DNA from: Carposina sasakii
Lineage: Eukaryota; Arthropoda; Insecta; Lepidoptera; Carposinidae
NCBI GenBank assembly: GCA_014607495.2
Contig: CP053170.1
Coordinates: forward strand, 6,944,001 to 7,008,000
Reading direction: 5' to 3'
DNA length: 64,000 nucleotides
Each line of letters starts with the position of its first letter. Within the stretch, counting starts at the first letter, position 1. This document shows positions 10,702-22,884 of this stretch, piece after piece. Position numbers and translations under genes: made by a program. The notes under the pieces are model-generated. The model made no database searches. It was not told where the DNA came from and was given only the letters and a program-made list of their open reading frames with translations.

Positions 10702-13700
10702 TGTATTGATTGATTGATGATGATTCATTGATTGAAGATAGGCGAAGAATAATTACAAAACGAGTAAAGAAAATTTATTTAAAAGTCTGTCATGTAATTG
10801 ATTCAGACTCGTGGCCAATCTAGTCAGTACATATAGATATAGAAATTCACTACCAACTACAAGAACATAGTAAATTAAGAATAGCAACAAAAATATTTAG
10901 GAATCGTCAAAAAACGTTTGTTTATGTTTTTTGTCCATCTTGTATGATTTGATAATCATCTTGAAGTACGAACGTAACGTATTTTATATTAGCTTTTGTA
11001 AGGTATTTTTTACAAAGAAACTGTTTTTAATTGGTTGTTTCTGCGTAAATTTCCTTCTATCCTTACTCTCACTTGTCATCACTTGGTGTACTATAATGTC
11101 TCCTGCGCAACTGGCTAATCTCCATTCATATGTGCCGCTATGGCCGACATATGGTCGGGGACATTATTATTATATGAGATCTTTAAAAACGGCAACGATA
11201 ACAGAGACAATGAAATGTATAAAAAATACAAAAAACAGCTATTTTCGTATCTCAGCAAATCAATTCAAAGAATATAAATAAAGACCAAATTAATGTTTAT
11301 TTTCAGCTTGTGCACACACAAAACAAAAAGCCGCCATTTTACGTATTTTCTAATCCCAATAAAAGGTTCTAAACGAGCTCGCGAATGGTTAATCCTCTTT
11401 TTCACTGCCATGATCACCGTCACAATGGGTTATTAAAAAAACTTTTACAATATTAACGGCTGGATCCACTGGGAACATAACTTTGGCCAATTTTGCACAA
11501 TATGTTTGTACAACGTATTATTTCGAACATGACTAGCGGCCTCTTTCGACTTCGTCTGCGTGAATTTTATGGTATAATAGAGGGGTGGTCAACTTGGTTA
11601 GACCCAAGATCTGATCCCTGTGCGATCTGCCAATAACATACTTTTTGAAATCTGAACCAGTATTAGATCAGAACTGTAGTTCCGGCCGTGCCACGATCGA
11701 CTAGGTTCTTTATAGTAGGCTATTTTATAGCTTTTTGCTTAACATGCCCTTTCTGTTACAGCCTGTATACTAGGTAAATATTGTTTTAAATTGGGAATTG
11801 AGGTTTCAAATAATGGGAATTCCGTGTCATGTGGGGTTTTCCCTTTTTGTTTTTCAATTATATAAGGTAGGATGCTTATCGAATGATTTATTTATTAGGT
11901 TAGGAATCGAGGATCAGCTAAATTTTTATTTAAATATATGCCTTAATGATTGTGGCTTATAAGAATAAATAGTATGAGAAAGGTAGCGTTATTTTCATGA
12001 TTTTAATGTACTTATACATAGTTGTAGCTAATCACCATTACCTACCAAACTAATTAATTCATGCTTAAATTTTTTATTATTTTATTTGTCATCGATAGTT
12101 AACTTTTTAGGCTACTAAAATACAGAACATGTAATAAAACGAATTTTCGGACTATTCTGAAGCGAAGCCAAGGAAAACATTGGAATTTTTCTTTGCCGAC
12201 CGACTCATTGTTATTTTTTGTAACAATAGAAAAATCATTATGTCTAAGACTAACTACCTAATAGACAGCGCTCAGCAAGTTCAATATTTCTGTTCCAAGG
12301 CGTATGTGTATTGTCGATTCTATGGCGGTGGATACGAATGCAAATTTTTATGGTTCTAGTTCCATTCGTATTTTGTAACTTGGGAATTGACTACCGGATA
12401 TATTGTAATTGACTTATGGGTGGATATAACGTAATATCACTAGCTTACCAACACAGTTAGTGTATGATGGGTTATCGTTGGTTGGCTTAGAGAAATGTGT
12501 TTTAAATACTATGGCTGTTATTATAAACGAAATGGCAACAAATTTGAAAGGTAGACTTGTTTATCTTCATCAAAGCTTTTGAAACAAGTTGGTATTGTTC
12601 GATCTATTGGTTAGTTGTTCTGAGACATTGAAGTAGTATTATAGTGTGCCTTTTAATGGTATAAACATCGAAGCTCCATTTGACATACATTAATGTTGAC
12701 ATAATGTTGTATATCTATTCACTATCTTTTCATACACTATTATTATTATTGGAGTATGAGGGTTCGATAAAATATCCATTTCAAATTCTCCTATCGCGGT
12801 GCTTGTAACCAAACTCCTCCAAAACGGCTTGACCGATTTTTTTAAAATATTGTACCTATATTCGGTAGGTCTGAGGATAGGTCGTAAACTACCTATTTTT
12901 TATACCCCTAACATGCAATAAGCGATATCCATGTGAGGGAAGCCGGAGGCAACAGCTAGTCTTTCTCTAAATTCTTCCAAAAAAGAGGACATCATTTGCT
13001 TTCAGCTAATGGAATGAGTAGCAGAACATCAGAAAATACTTCCTCAACGTTCAGCGAGAACTGTTTTGCTGCTGTATTTTTTCTTCAAGCTAAATAATTA
13101 TGATGAAGGGATCTCCTAAGTAGGTTACCGGCTTGGGTAGTTGGTGCAGATGCCTTCCTCTTGGCAACCTTCGGAGAGACTCTCCGGGCACTTCGCTCTG
13201 AGAGGACTTGGCTCTAAATAAAAGAATTCATTTTGAGATAGACAATTTCACCGACATGACCTTGTTTTGCGTAATCGTCACTGGAGACATTGTTAGGTCA
13301 CGTAGTTAGTTTAGGTTAGGTTGGGTTGAAGCGATGATAGCTTCGCTGTTCTTAGTTAGGAAAAAAAATCGTTATGGCACTGTGTAAAATCTAGTTATCG
13401 GTGTAGGCAATTAAATTTTCTGTAAGCCAATATTATTGTGGGCGTTGTCTCTACTGATAATTCGGTGATTTGAGCTTTAAAGTTTTCCTTGTAATATCAC
13501 AAACCCTGCACAAGTAGAAGAAATTTATCAAAACTCAACCGCCATTTTAATATTCTCCTAGCCTACTTTATTATTTCAGACAAATATATGTAATTAACTG
13601 TTTATTTTAGTCATCATCTGCTGCGCGAAATTTACAACCCCATAAAGGGGACGTGAGATGAATTAAAATTCACATTGGGGTAGATTTTACCCTTGGGACA

Positions 13701-13968
13701 GAACGTGATTTCATTGTCCGAGAGCGTGGAAATAAAGTCGTTGTCACCTGTCTGTTTTTTGTGGCTTTTTTCTGATGGAATTTTCCACACTTTTTCAGGA
13801 GTGAAGAAAATATAGGTTGTAAATGCAATTTGGGACTACCTGTTTATAAAGTATACCATTTTTCGAGACATTTCATGAGTCCTATTGCAATATATCGTAA
13901 GTAATATGTTAATTATCTTAAAGCATTTCTTTAGGTATTTTATAGTCTGTTAGTAGGTATATAATAAT
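10702..13968. other. Intergenic, repeat scraps only
   Basis: No gene is seen. Recognisable pieces are a family C terminus at about 11722-11770 (CTTAACATGCCCTTTCTGTT), a GCGGCCTCTTTCGACTTCGT scrap at 11535, and a repeat ending AGGCAACAGCTAGT at about 12735-12960 that is related to the one at 38.74-39.26 kb. The 116-codon frame at 10931-11281 has no recognisable domain. Confidence 0.4.
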
Positions 13969-14090
13969 AATCATCATCATTATCAGCCTATTGCAGTCCA
14001 CTGCTGAACGTAGGCCTCCCCCAGGGCACGCCACAAGACTGCCATGGGGGTTATTTACCCATAGTCACCACGCTGGTGACCGAGGTATAT
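13969..14090 (-). mobile_element. Non-LTR retrotransposon 3' tail, family A copy 3
   Basis: An ATC-rich tail, then TATTGCAGTCCACTGCTGAA and CACGCCACAAGACTGCC, truncated after CACCACGCTGGTGACCG. Confidence 0.65.
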
Positions 14091-14199
14091 AATATCCTGT
14101 ACTAATGCAAGAGCATGTATGTGTGTGTGGGCCAATTTTTTAAAGACTAGACCTTGTAAATTCCATTATAGGATGATAATGAATATGAACTGTCAAAAA

Positions 14200-14580
14200 A
14201 TTCTCTATAACAATCTAAAAACCGACTACTCGTGCCTATAATATTTGTGAATATCCCTAGATTCCTCGGAGATTCCATCATCAGATGTTATGATTTTATA
14301 TGTAGGCGATCAAAACGCTCAGTAAAAGTGTAAAAACAGACTACATGTGCCTGCAATATTTGAGGATTGTCCTCGATTTCTCCAAGATCCCATCATCAGA
14401 TCCTGATGTGGTGAATATGGGACCAACCTGGAAGAATACCATGACCAACTATAAAAAAAATGAAATCGGTACATAAATGACGGAGTTCTGAGGTAACACA
14501 CATAAAAATTAAACAAATAAAAAAAAAATCGACATACAGACGAATTGATAACCTCTCTTTTTGAAGTCGGTTAAAAAAGA
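14200..14580. repeat. Repeat with two internal related blocks, ending GAAGTCGGTT
   Basis: Two similar blocks begin AAAAACCGACTACTCGTGCC (about 14218) and AAAAACAGACTACATGTGCC (about 14333). Both contain CCATCATCAGAT. The right end GATAACCTCTCTTTTTGAAG recurs at 5.39 kb. The family is not named here. Confidence 0.5.
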
Positions 14581-14589
14581 TACACAATA

Positions 14590-15300
14590 CTCTTATGATA
14601 TGCTGGTAAGTGAAACATGGCCGTACCGAAATGTATTCTTATTTTCACAAAGGTTCATTAGTGATTGCACGTCACATGCTTCTGATTTGTTTAACATTTT
14701 GACGAGGAATTTTAATGGATGAATGGAGGAATATTTATCTGCCAAATATTCAACAATGTTTGTTGGTTAGATTTCACTGTGAAATTGTTTTTGTTTTTAC
14801 AAAACTTTTAGGTAGGATGGATACAATAAAGGGAGGGTTCAAAGTGGTGATTTTAGGAAGGGTTAATAACAGACATCTTATTCTCAATAGATTGCTACAT
14901 GTTATTATATTTAAAAAAGCCCCATGTCATGTTACAGTTTTGGGCCTCCCTGATTCGAAATCACACTGTTTTTGTTCCTATTATTGAGCCACACGCTAGC
15001 TGGATCTTATTTAGCCCATTCTTTTATCTCAACCTATGTCAGTTTCCATCTATAAACATTTAGGTAGTGACTAACTTTAGCCATCTGTCTAAGTATATTC
15101 AGCTTAAGTGTTCGGTCTAGTCCCCGTATCATCTTCATTAAAAAAAAATATTTTTTTTTTCTCTAATAATGATGACTCATTGAATGATAATGAAATTGAA
15201 GAAAATTTGGCAATACACAGATACATGCCACTCCCATTTACTAAGTTTCAATGAGTGACCATCACCATAAACATTACGTACATCACCATAAACTGTCAAA
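14590..15300. other. Intergenic, no gene seen
   Basis: The 90-codon frame at 14715-14987 has no recognisable motif. The remainder is AT-rich. Confidence 0.35.
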
Positions 15301-15309
15301 AAGATGGCA

Positions 15310-15440
15310 ATAGCAGAGCCGAAGCAAAGCGATAGCGAAAATTGTACAATATTCGCCTTGAAATGTCAAAGTTCCTTTGAAATTCGTTGTTAATCAGCGA
15401 TTTTTGTACAATTTTTGCTATCGCTTTGCTTTTGCTAGTT
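15310..15440. repeat. Foldback element, about 130 bp
   Basis: Arm 15313-15343 (AAGCAAAGCGATAGCGAAAA TTGTAC) pairs with 15405-15437 (TGTACAATTTTTGCTATCGC TTTGC) with one or two mismatches. Confidence 0.6.
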
Positions 15441-15712
15441 AGGTAATAAGGGGGCCGTATTATATTCTACGTGGCCACGTCAACGCAACCAATAGTAGTT
15501 CGATCGTGAGTGGTGGTGCATCAAAATAATATGATTAGGTACTTATTAAAAGATACGTACATCATTATATAATTATTATTACAAAATAAAGTTGCTTTCC
15601 GCTGTTTCTCTGTCCCTATGTATGCAGATCTTTCAAACTACGCAACGGATTTTGAACGAATGAATGTGGAAACTATCGGTAGTCATTGTTTTGTTTGTTT
15701 GTTTGTTTTTAC

Positions 15713-15937
15713 ACACTACACAACATATTAACCTAGGCCCACACTAAGATCCCTAAGGTCTTGTGTCGTGGGTACTAAGTAATGATACATAAATACATAG
15801 ATAAGAATAGAAACATCCATGACTCGGAAACAAACATCAATATTCATCATATCAATGTATGCACCTACCGGGATTCGAACCCAGGACCTATGGCGTCGTA
15901 GGCAGGGTCACTACCTACTAGACCAATCGGCTGTCTA
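15713..15937 (-). mobile_element. tRNA-derived SINE, family E copy 1
   Basis: On the minus strand the head reads as a tRNA-like promoter: box A-like GGTCTAGTAGGTAGTG and box B-like GGTTCGAATCC. The body follows (CTTAGGGATCTTAGTGTGGG) with an AT-rich tail. This is the pol III architecture of tRNA-derived SINEs. Eight further full or partial copies occur in the window. Confidence 0.8.
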
Positions 15938-16407
15938 AGTTTTATTCGTTTAAACCAAGTAGATAACTGGAACTCCTTATATTTTAGTTAGTCATGCTAG
16001 ACTACTTAGAGCTTTTAGGGCCTTAATTTATTATTAAAGTATGGATATTCCTTTGGGAGCGTTCTCGGTAAATTTGCGGTTAGTGTACAATAATGCGAGT
16101 TCTATTTACACGGTATGACAAATGAATGAAGGCAAGGACTAGCTAAAAATAAGGTACATAAATACACGCAACTACAGAAAAGTCACGTTGTACGATTAGA
16201 TCGAAATAATATAGTATGGCGCTGTTTTACATACAGTGGTAGCTAGAACTGCAGGATTATAAAGGAGATGTCACAAAATGTTCTAATTTCTAAATGTTAT
16301 TGTACCTATTTTAATGTAATAACAAGATTTAAAATACATCGAACTGATGTAAATACCTACCTATGCAGAAGGCGCAATGTGCAAACAATTAAAATATTAA
16401 CAACTAG

Positions 16408-16637
16408 TGGACGCCCGCGACTCCGTCCGCGCGGAATACAGAAAAAACAAAATGTCGAAATTATCCGGGATAAAATCACTTTCCCGGGATAAATAGCATA
16501 GTACATAGCCTATGTGTTAAGTGAGACCTGTCACAATATATTCCTGAAAACTGCATCGAAATCGGTTCAGCCGTTTCTGAGATTAGCGTGCACAAACATC
16601 GATCCGTTACAATTTTATTGTATGTATAGATAGATAT
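16408..16637 (+). repeat. Family F dispersed repeat, copy 2
   Basis: Starts ACTAGTGGACGCCCGCGACT and ends in TTTTATTGTATGTATAGATA. It shares the GGGATAAAxxxxTTTCCCGGGATAAA blocks and AATCGGTTCAGCCGTTTCTG with copies 1, 3 and 4. Confidence 0.7.
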
Positions 16638-16829
16638 AAACATATCTACTTACGGTACTACTAAAGGTAATAAGCCGTGTATAAAGTATACCCCAGTTAA
16701 ACACACTTGACAGCTAAATGTACGGAATTTCCTATCGAATCAAATATTGTTTAGCTTATAATATACATAATGTTTTTTTTATTAGTAAGCACAGGTAAGA
16801 CTCTTACGCACAGATTACGTGGATGTATC

Positions 16830-16960
16830 CCACCTGGCCCGGTGTGGCCCGGCCCCTCGGGCCAAATGGGAAAAAAAGTTTCGTCAGGCCCGGTGAGATG
16901 CTTACCGGGCCGGATGACACAAATTAAGTGCCATCGTCTCCGGTAATGGGAGAAAAGAGG
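16830..16960. repeat. GC-rich island of GGCCCGG hairpins
   Basis: In otherwise AT-rich DNA this segment repeats GGCCCGG several times. GGCCCGGT and ACCGGGCC at about 16889-16913 form a perfect 8-bp stem with a 9-nt loop. A second set (CTGGCCCGG, GGCCCGGCCCC, CGGGCC) lies at about 16835-16865. Probably a small foldback element; family unknown. Confidence 0.5.
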
Positions 16961-17652
16961 ATACGCCTCGTAATTTGTGAAATACTCACTACATGCATCT
17001 ATGAAAGGTATTGAACTTATAAATCAAAACTGCTTAGTATGTAGGTACAATAATCAGTTTTTATTGTGTGTGAGTGACGCGATATCAATTTGTGTCATAA
17101 AACTCAGCCTGAAATAGACAAGTTACTTCATATTTTTGAATTTGAAACGTGGCTACAGCGGGGAAAAGCCTCTCGATAGTCCGTTACGCTTTCATCAAAC
17201 TGGCAATGCTTCATGCTTACAGGTTTTTCTAGTAGTCCTCGCGAATCTTTACTGCTATATATCTAATCATCATTTTCCTGCCCTTATCTCAATATCTTTT
17301 AGTTTCTTTCGAAACTCATGTTGCCAAGAATTTGCCGTATTTTTACGGCCGGCTACCTGTTCCCAACCTCCTCGGGTATAGCAAAGTGACAGAAGAAAAT
17401 CCGTCCATGAAATTAATTCAGTATACTGCTATAGCTACCTATTGTAAATAGGTTGTATAGTAAATAGGTTGTATCATAATAAATGTTAATAACGTATATC
17501 CTCCCTAAATGCTTTCTCGCTGAGTTTAACATGAGTAAAGTACGTACAAAGGGTTTTGGGTTAAGACATAATGATAATAATAAGGTAACAATGCAAAACG
17601 GAATGCCGCGTTTAGCTTAAAGTGTTTTGGCAAATATTATAAATATTACATA

Positions 17653-17760
17653 TACAGGGTGTAACAGAAAGGGCATGTTAAGCGAAAAACTATGCAAATA
17701 GCCCACTAATAGAGAACCTATTTCCAAAATTTGAGACTTGAAATCACATGTTTTTAATTA
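17653..17760. mobile_element. Family C foldback element, partial copy
   Basis: Starts CAGGGTGTAACAGAAAGGGC and stops after GAAATCACATG, so only one arm is present. It abuts the duplicated segment at 17760. Confidence 0.6.
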
Positions 17761-18428
17761 AATGTTTAGAAAACACATTATCGACCGAAGATTTATTTGT
17801 ATACCAGGTATACAATAAATAAGTTTATTATAGCTACATTATTGTTAGAATAGAACAGAATATTGTTCATTTGGCTTATACGCATGCAATACGAAAAAGG
17901 AGATATAAGACATATTAATGCTGCAATGACGCATTGACATGATTTAAATAATTCTTCTTTTTTTCCTGTGCCATCAGGCCTTCACTAAAATACATCAGCT
18001 ATACTTCCTTCAGTGCACGTCGTAATACTTGACTAAGGAACTCAGGTATCACCTAAGGATAAGATAGCAACTTGTCACTTATTACGGTTTTATGCTGAAG
18101 GTGATTGTGGGGTCTCTATTCCGCTACAATAGTTTCGCAAACAAAACAAAACACCGCAAAATTCTGGGGATATATCGTAATATAATTTACGTAATAAAAC
18201 ACAAACACCCTATAAACTTCCCGAAAACATATTAATGGTGTTAATTACATCTTTATTTGAAAACTTCGCAACGAGCGATTGAGTTAAAAAGTTTCGCATT
18301 AAAAATACAGTTTGGACGCCTTTGTTGATTTGGTTGGGTATCGCTCAGTAGGTAGATAATATAATCAAATATTGAGAGTCGGTCCCTAACCAACAAAATA
18401 ACTAGCAGTTTTGTGCCTAGTTTATATG
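17760..18428 (+). repeat. Local segmental duplication, copy 1
   Basis: Three blocks are shared in the same order and orientation with 21808-22880: TTTAGAAAACACATTATCGA; AGAATAGAACAGAATATTGT through AATACGAAAAAGGAGATATA; and GAAAACTTCGCAACGAGCGA through ACAAAATAACTAGCAGTTTT. Differences are a few substitutions and unequal repeat insertions. No protein is convincingly encoded, although both copies carry related open frames on the minus strand. Confidence 0.75.
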
Positions 18429-18688
18429 CAGAATGTAACAAAAAGGGTATGTTAAGCGAAAAGCTATGTAAATAGACCACTGTAGAGAACCTATCCACAA
18501 AATTTGAGACTCGAAATCACATGTTTATTTTTCAAGATTGTATGAAAATTCCTGAGATATTTAAAAAATCTCCATACTATCGGGAAAAATAAACATATGA
18601 TTTCGAGTCTGAAATTTCGTGGATAAGTTCCTTTCAGTGGGCTATTTACATAGCTTTTCGCTTAACATACCCCTTTTGTTACATCCTG
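18429..18688. mobile_element. Family C palindromic foldback element, copy 2
   Basis: Arms start CAGAATGTAACAAAAAGGGT and end ACCCCTTTTGTTACATCCTG. The interior is as in the copy at 2187. It is inserted right at the edge of duplication copy 1 and is absent from the corresponding place in copy 2. Confidence 0.75.
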
Positions 18689-18689
18689 T

Positions 18690-20825
18690 ATATACACATA
18701 TATATTCCAAAATGGGGTAGGAGGCACTTCAGGATCATTAACTAGATCCCACAGCCGCGTTTAGCATAGCGGGAATATGTGAGACCACGATAAATAAGCC
18801 GAAACTCGAAATTTTCACGTTGATGAAACAGGTTGTTATAAAAAAGATTCGGAGAAAGAGAGTCGGTTAAAAATCGAAGTTTTACCACAGAAACGAAAGA
18901 TTTATTTAATACATAAAAATTACAAAATACCTACCTACAAACTACAAGCGACGATAATAACTCAAACCATAAAGCAAAATACACACAGGTGACGAATTAA
19001 TCAAAATAAATTGCAAGAGTGGCCACATTGGTCAAATTTCGTTATTATTCCATGAATTTTCAAAGGAATGTTCTCGAGTAGGACGGATTTAACAAGGTGC
19101 ACAGACAATGTACTCGTAACATCGTTACGCATCGATGTTAATTGTCGTAACATTTCCATCAACAAATTAGACTTTTTAAAATTTACGTCATTTAACAAAC
19201 GCACCAAAAGGAAGCTGTCTATTCAAACATCTAACGCTGCGATCGAGAAATTATGTTAACTTGTCTAAACCTGTGTCCAACACTCAGGGCATATATTTTC
19301 CCCTCTCCTTAAATAATGCATCACGTTTTCATGTCCGCATAACATCGCGTGTCTATAATACACTGCCATTTGCCATTTAGGTGTCACCGAATAACACTAT
19401 CGTATTATTTAACTAATCTGCGAAATTGTCTAACATTTATTTTGTCGATAAACTTTACCCATAAATACTTTCGAAAACGAAAATTTTGGGATATTTGTAT
19501 ATTGGAATATAACTACCTATATATTGGAATCTCACCGGACTAGCTTCTATATGTAAAAAATAATTAAAGGTAAAAAATTGAGTTGAAAACAGAGTAGAGA
19601 GATAACTGTTCTACGAGGTAGCAATTACCTATCAATTATCTGTTATGAAATCATGAAATATTTAGCTATAGATACCTTATTTTTTGTATTCTTGAAATAA
19701 CGTAGTAAATAAAAGGCTGCTACAAACACAAATGAAAATAATTTATGTTGAAAACAACAATTTTCATTAAAGCCAGCACAGCTTTCTAGAAAGTTGAATA
19801 ATTTGTCCCTTGCCCTTGTTACTTTCATTTTGCGACTTATTCTGGTAAAAACATGATTTTGTTTTTTATGTTTTATGTATTTTTGTTGTAAATGTACGTT
19901 TTCGAGAAAGTGAAGATGTTTGAACGTTTATTACTTTTAACGCACTTTCTGTTTGTGTATATAAAAAAGTGTTTAAACCTTTCCTATGACTAAACTGACA
20001 AACATTTAATTTAAAAAAATTGGTCGAGTTGTTTCCAAAACAAACGCTAACAGCAATCAATAGAAAAATATTCAAGAGACATTTTGACGTCATGATGTTT
20101 ATTTACATTAATGGCCACTACCCTCCGCGATTCGGGCATCCGTTGATTTTCGCCGACAATTTACAAATTTCCCATGAGAACACTGTATTATATCCACTGT
20201 AAGATATTTTGGGCAATTCGGAAATGCCTACAGGGAATTCACATGAATACTGAACCACTTCTACTCTAAGACTAAACTATACATATAGAATAGATTCATG
20301 TTACTTTGAAACATTTCCTGTAATAGAAACGCACCTTCATTTAACGCATTCGATAAATGACGTAACGAAGTCTATCGTCTTGCTGTCGCTCGTAAAATTT
20401 TTACACTCTTTAAGCATTTTTACATACATACATACCCCAAGGAGGTTGAGCAGAACTATGCAAATTACACACCTACTTTTCACCAGTTAGCCTACTAAGT
20501 TTTACTAGGTAAGTGGTGAGCCTATCACCGCATTATGGCTATTATTTAGTCTAAAATACAAAAAACATTTAACTTATTGTCCAACATACTCGTGAAAGTT
20601 ACATTTAAAGGTAAACAAAACTGTCCGTATCCACTGTTGCAGAAGGACAAAGGGCCCCATGAATATCAAATTTAGGGTAGTACAAAACAAACAACACATA
20701 AAATTCGTGTCTATTTGACGAGCGAATGTAAGCACCTACTTTTTATGTTATGTTTTCTTGACTTGATAAATGTAGATATATAATGTTTGACAAAAAATAG
20801 CTACTGCTTTTAACTTTTTGCCATT
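18690..20825. other. AT-rich, apparently single-copy sequence, no gene seen
   Basis: Fewer repeats than the surroundings. A family H scrap lies at 18712-18790. Overlapping 60-75 codon frames on both strands at 19.0-20.2 kb have no recognisable motif. Because the first coding exon of the receptor appears to follow a 5' UTR intron, an untranslated first exon and the promoter could lie in this or the next few kilobases. I cannot point to one. Confidence 0.4.
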
Positions 20826-20829
20826 TGAC

Positions 20830-20925
20830 AACGTAGTGGTTCGTGGTTCAAATCCCGATAGGTGCTAATTTTGATATAATGAATATCGATGTTTGGAACA
20901 TGGATACACACGTGAATGTTCAAAT
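20830..20925 (+). mobile_element. tRNA-derived SINE, family E, short degraded copy
   Basis: Box B-like GGTTCAAATCCCGATAGGTG followed by the family body ATGAATATCGATGTTTGGAA. Confidence 0.5.
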
Positions 20926-20934
20926 AGGGTTCAC

Positions 20935-21200
20935 CCACCTATGGGTGCGCCCACCACCGGGCCCTACACCCTCCACTGACCCTCGGATCTGATAACTCAT
21001 AACTGCGAAAATAAGCACTTTCACTACCTACAATCGCTACAATAAACCAGATCCGAGCACCTAGCATGCAAGATATCGCACTATTTCCGAAATCAAAAAC
21101 TAGATTAATAATCTACATAGGTATGTTTCGCTAATAACCGTGGCATCCACAGAATGTTTGAACTTCCGAATTGTAATGCCTAATACAATTTCAAATAGGG
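20935..21200 (+). repeat. Repeat related to the window's right end, with an inserted segment
   Basis: GGTGCGCCCACCACCGGGCC (about 20944) and TGTTTGAACTTCCGAATTGT (about 21155) flank about 180 bp. The inverted relative at 63905-63995 has these two blocks nearly adjacent. The inserted part contains CCTCCACTGACCCTCGGATC, which resembles sequence near 25.52 kb. Confidence 0.5.
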
Positions 21201-21330
21201 TTGCCAGAGCTGCAAGATCATGAAGAGGGTCCTTACAACCACGTAAAGCATAGCGGAATCAGGATGTTTATGATCAGAGACAAATTGCTAGTTCATTACC
21301 TGAGCACCCATCAGCAAATTATGTATGTAT

Positions 21331-21546
21331 TTGCATTTGTTTAAAATGTCTTTGTGTTCAAATTTTTTTTGAGATCAGGATAATTAATTATGGTATGTAA
21401 ATAATTTCCCCGACATATTTTCGAATCAGGATCCGCTAAGCTATAGCAACATAGCAACTTCTGTATCAGATCCATTACATGTATACAATTATCCTGTTCT
21501 CAAAAAAATTCTGAACACAAAAGACATTTTAAACAAATGCGAATAG
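21331..21546. mobile_element. Foldback element with about 55-bp arms
   Basis: CATTTGTTTAAAATGTCTTT onward at 21333-21390 is the inverted counterpart of 21486-21544, ending AGACATTTTAAACAAATG. No coding content. Confidence 0.65.
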
Positions 21547-21807
21547 GTACTAAACATCATTAGGTTAGGTAGTAACATTGAACTGTGTTACTCATTAGAG
21601 AAGTCTTTAGTTATTTACTAAGTTTGCCAAGTAAAAAAAGTTGATTGTGTGAGTATTTTCTACGGTATCTAATTAATGGTGTTCATTATGAACTTCCTTA
21701 TTTCCGAGTTTCAGGACGACTGACTTGAATTTTAGGGATCCCTTAACCAAAAAAAAAAACGTTTTTGTGTACATTTTGTTAGAGAGATTGTAAATAGATT
21801 TTTTAAA

Positions 21808-22880
21808 TTTAATGTTTAGAAAACACATTATCGACCGAAGATTTAACTGTATACTAGACATCTGATGTCAAAAAGGAAAAAAAAAAGAATGAACGACAAT
21901 TGAAAAAAGAAAAAAATATTTTTTGACTCTAGAAACATTTGTTTAACTTATCCTTCGCCTTATCGTATCATAGCACGGGATAAATCTTAACGCAACGTAT
22001 CGTTCCATTTGTCATGTTTGCGAAATCGATAATTATGGTAGTATAGATACGATACGAACTCCTTTATCGTATATCTACTTATCGTGGTCGTTCTAGCCCG
22101 GCAGGTATAGTTATTATAGCTAATTTGTTAGAATAGAACAGAATATTGTTCATTTGACTTATACACATGCAATACGAAAAAGGAGATATAAGACAATATT
22201 AGTGCTGCAATGACATGATTTAAATAATTCTTCTTTTTTTTCATGTGCTGATGCAGGGCTTCCCTAAAATACATCAGCTACGCCTCCTTCAGTGCACGTC
22301 GTAATACTTGACTAAGGAACTCGGGCATCACCTAAGGATAAGCTAATAACTTGTCACTTATTACGGTTTCCCCTATGCTAAACGTGATTGTGGGGTCTAT
22401 ATATATATATATTACGCCTTTATCCCTTACGGGGTAGGGAGAGCAGCAAGGGCCGATTGGACCACTTCTGACCAATTTTGAGGGTATAGTTGAGATATAC
22501 AAGTTCGGTTAGTAGTGACAGGTGGTCAGCCCATCGCCTACAAAACACCAAGACCCTCTTGTCCCTCTACTGACTTGTACAGTATGCCCGGGAAGAGAAG
22601 TAGCTGTAGTATTATACGTTTTTTTCTAAATTACATACATTGTATAATTTACGTAATAAAACACAAACACCCTATAAACATATTAATGGTGTTAATTACA
22701 TCTTCATTTGAAAACTTCGCAAGAAACGATTGAGTTAAAAAGTTTCGCATTAAAAATACAGTTGGGACGCCTTTGTTGATTTGGTTGGGTATCTCTCAGT
22801 AGGTAGATAATATTATCAAATATTGAGAGTCGGTCCCTAACCAACAAAATAACTAGCAGTTTTGTGCCTAGTTTATATAT
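21808..22880 (+). repeat. Local segmental duplication, copy 2 (with insertions)
   Basis: Direct copy of 17760-18428, about 4 kb away. It is enlarged by extra sequence at about 21860-22105 and by a family B retroposon at about 22405-22640. The last block ends about 520 bp upstream of the first receptor exon. Confidence 0.75.
22405..22640 (-). mobile_element. Short retroposon, family B copy 3
   Basis: The (TA)n tail is on the left, then TTACGCCTTTATCCCTTACG and the family core. It lies between two blocks of duplication copy 2 and is absent from copy 1, so it inserted after the duplication or was lost from copy 1. Confidence 0.7.
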
Positions 22881-22884
22881 AATG

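Noticed and set aside
15840..15937. Free-standing tRNA gene (box B GGTTCGAATCC)
   Set aside because: The same head recurs many times, linked to a common non-tRNA body, and does not form a full acceptor stem. It is a SINE head.
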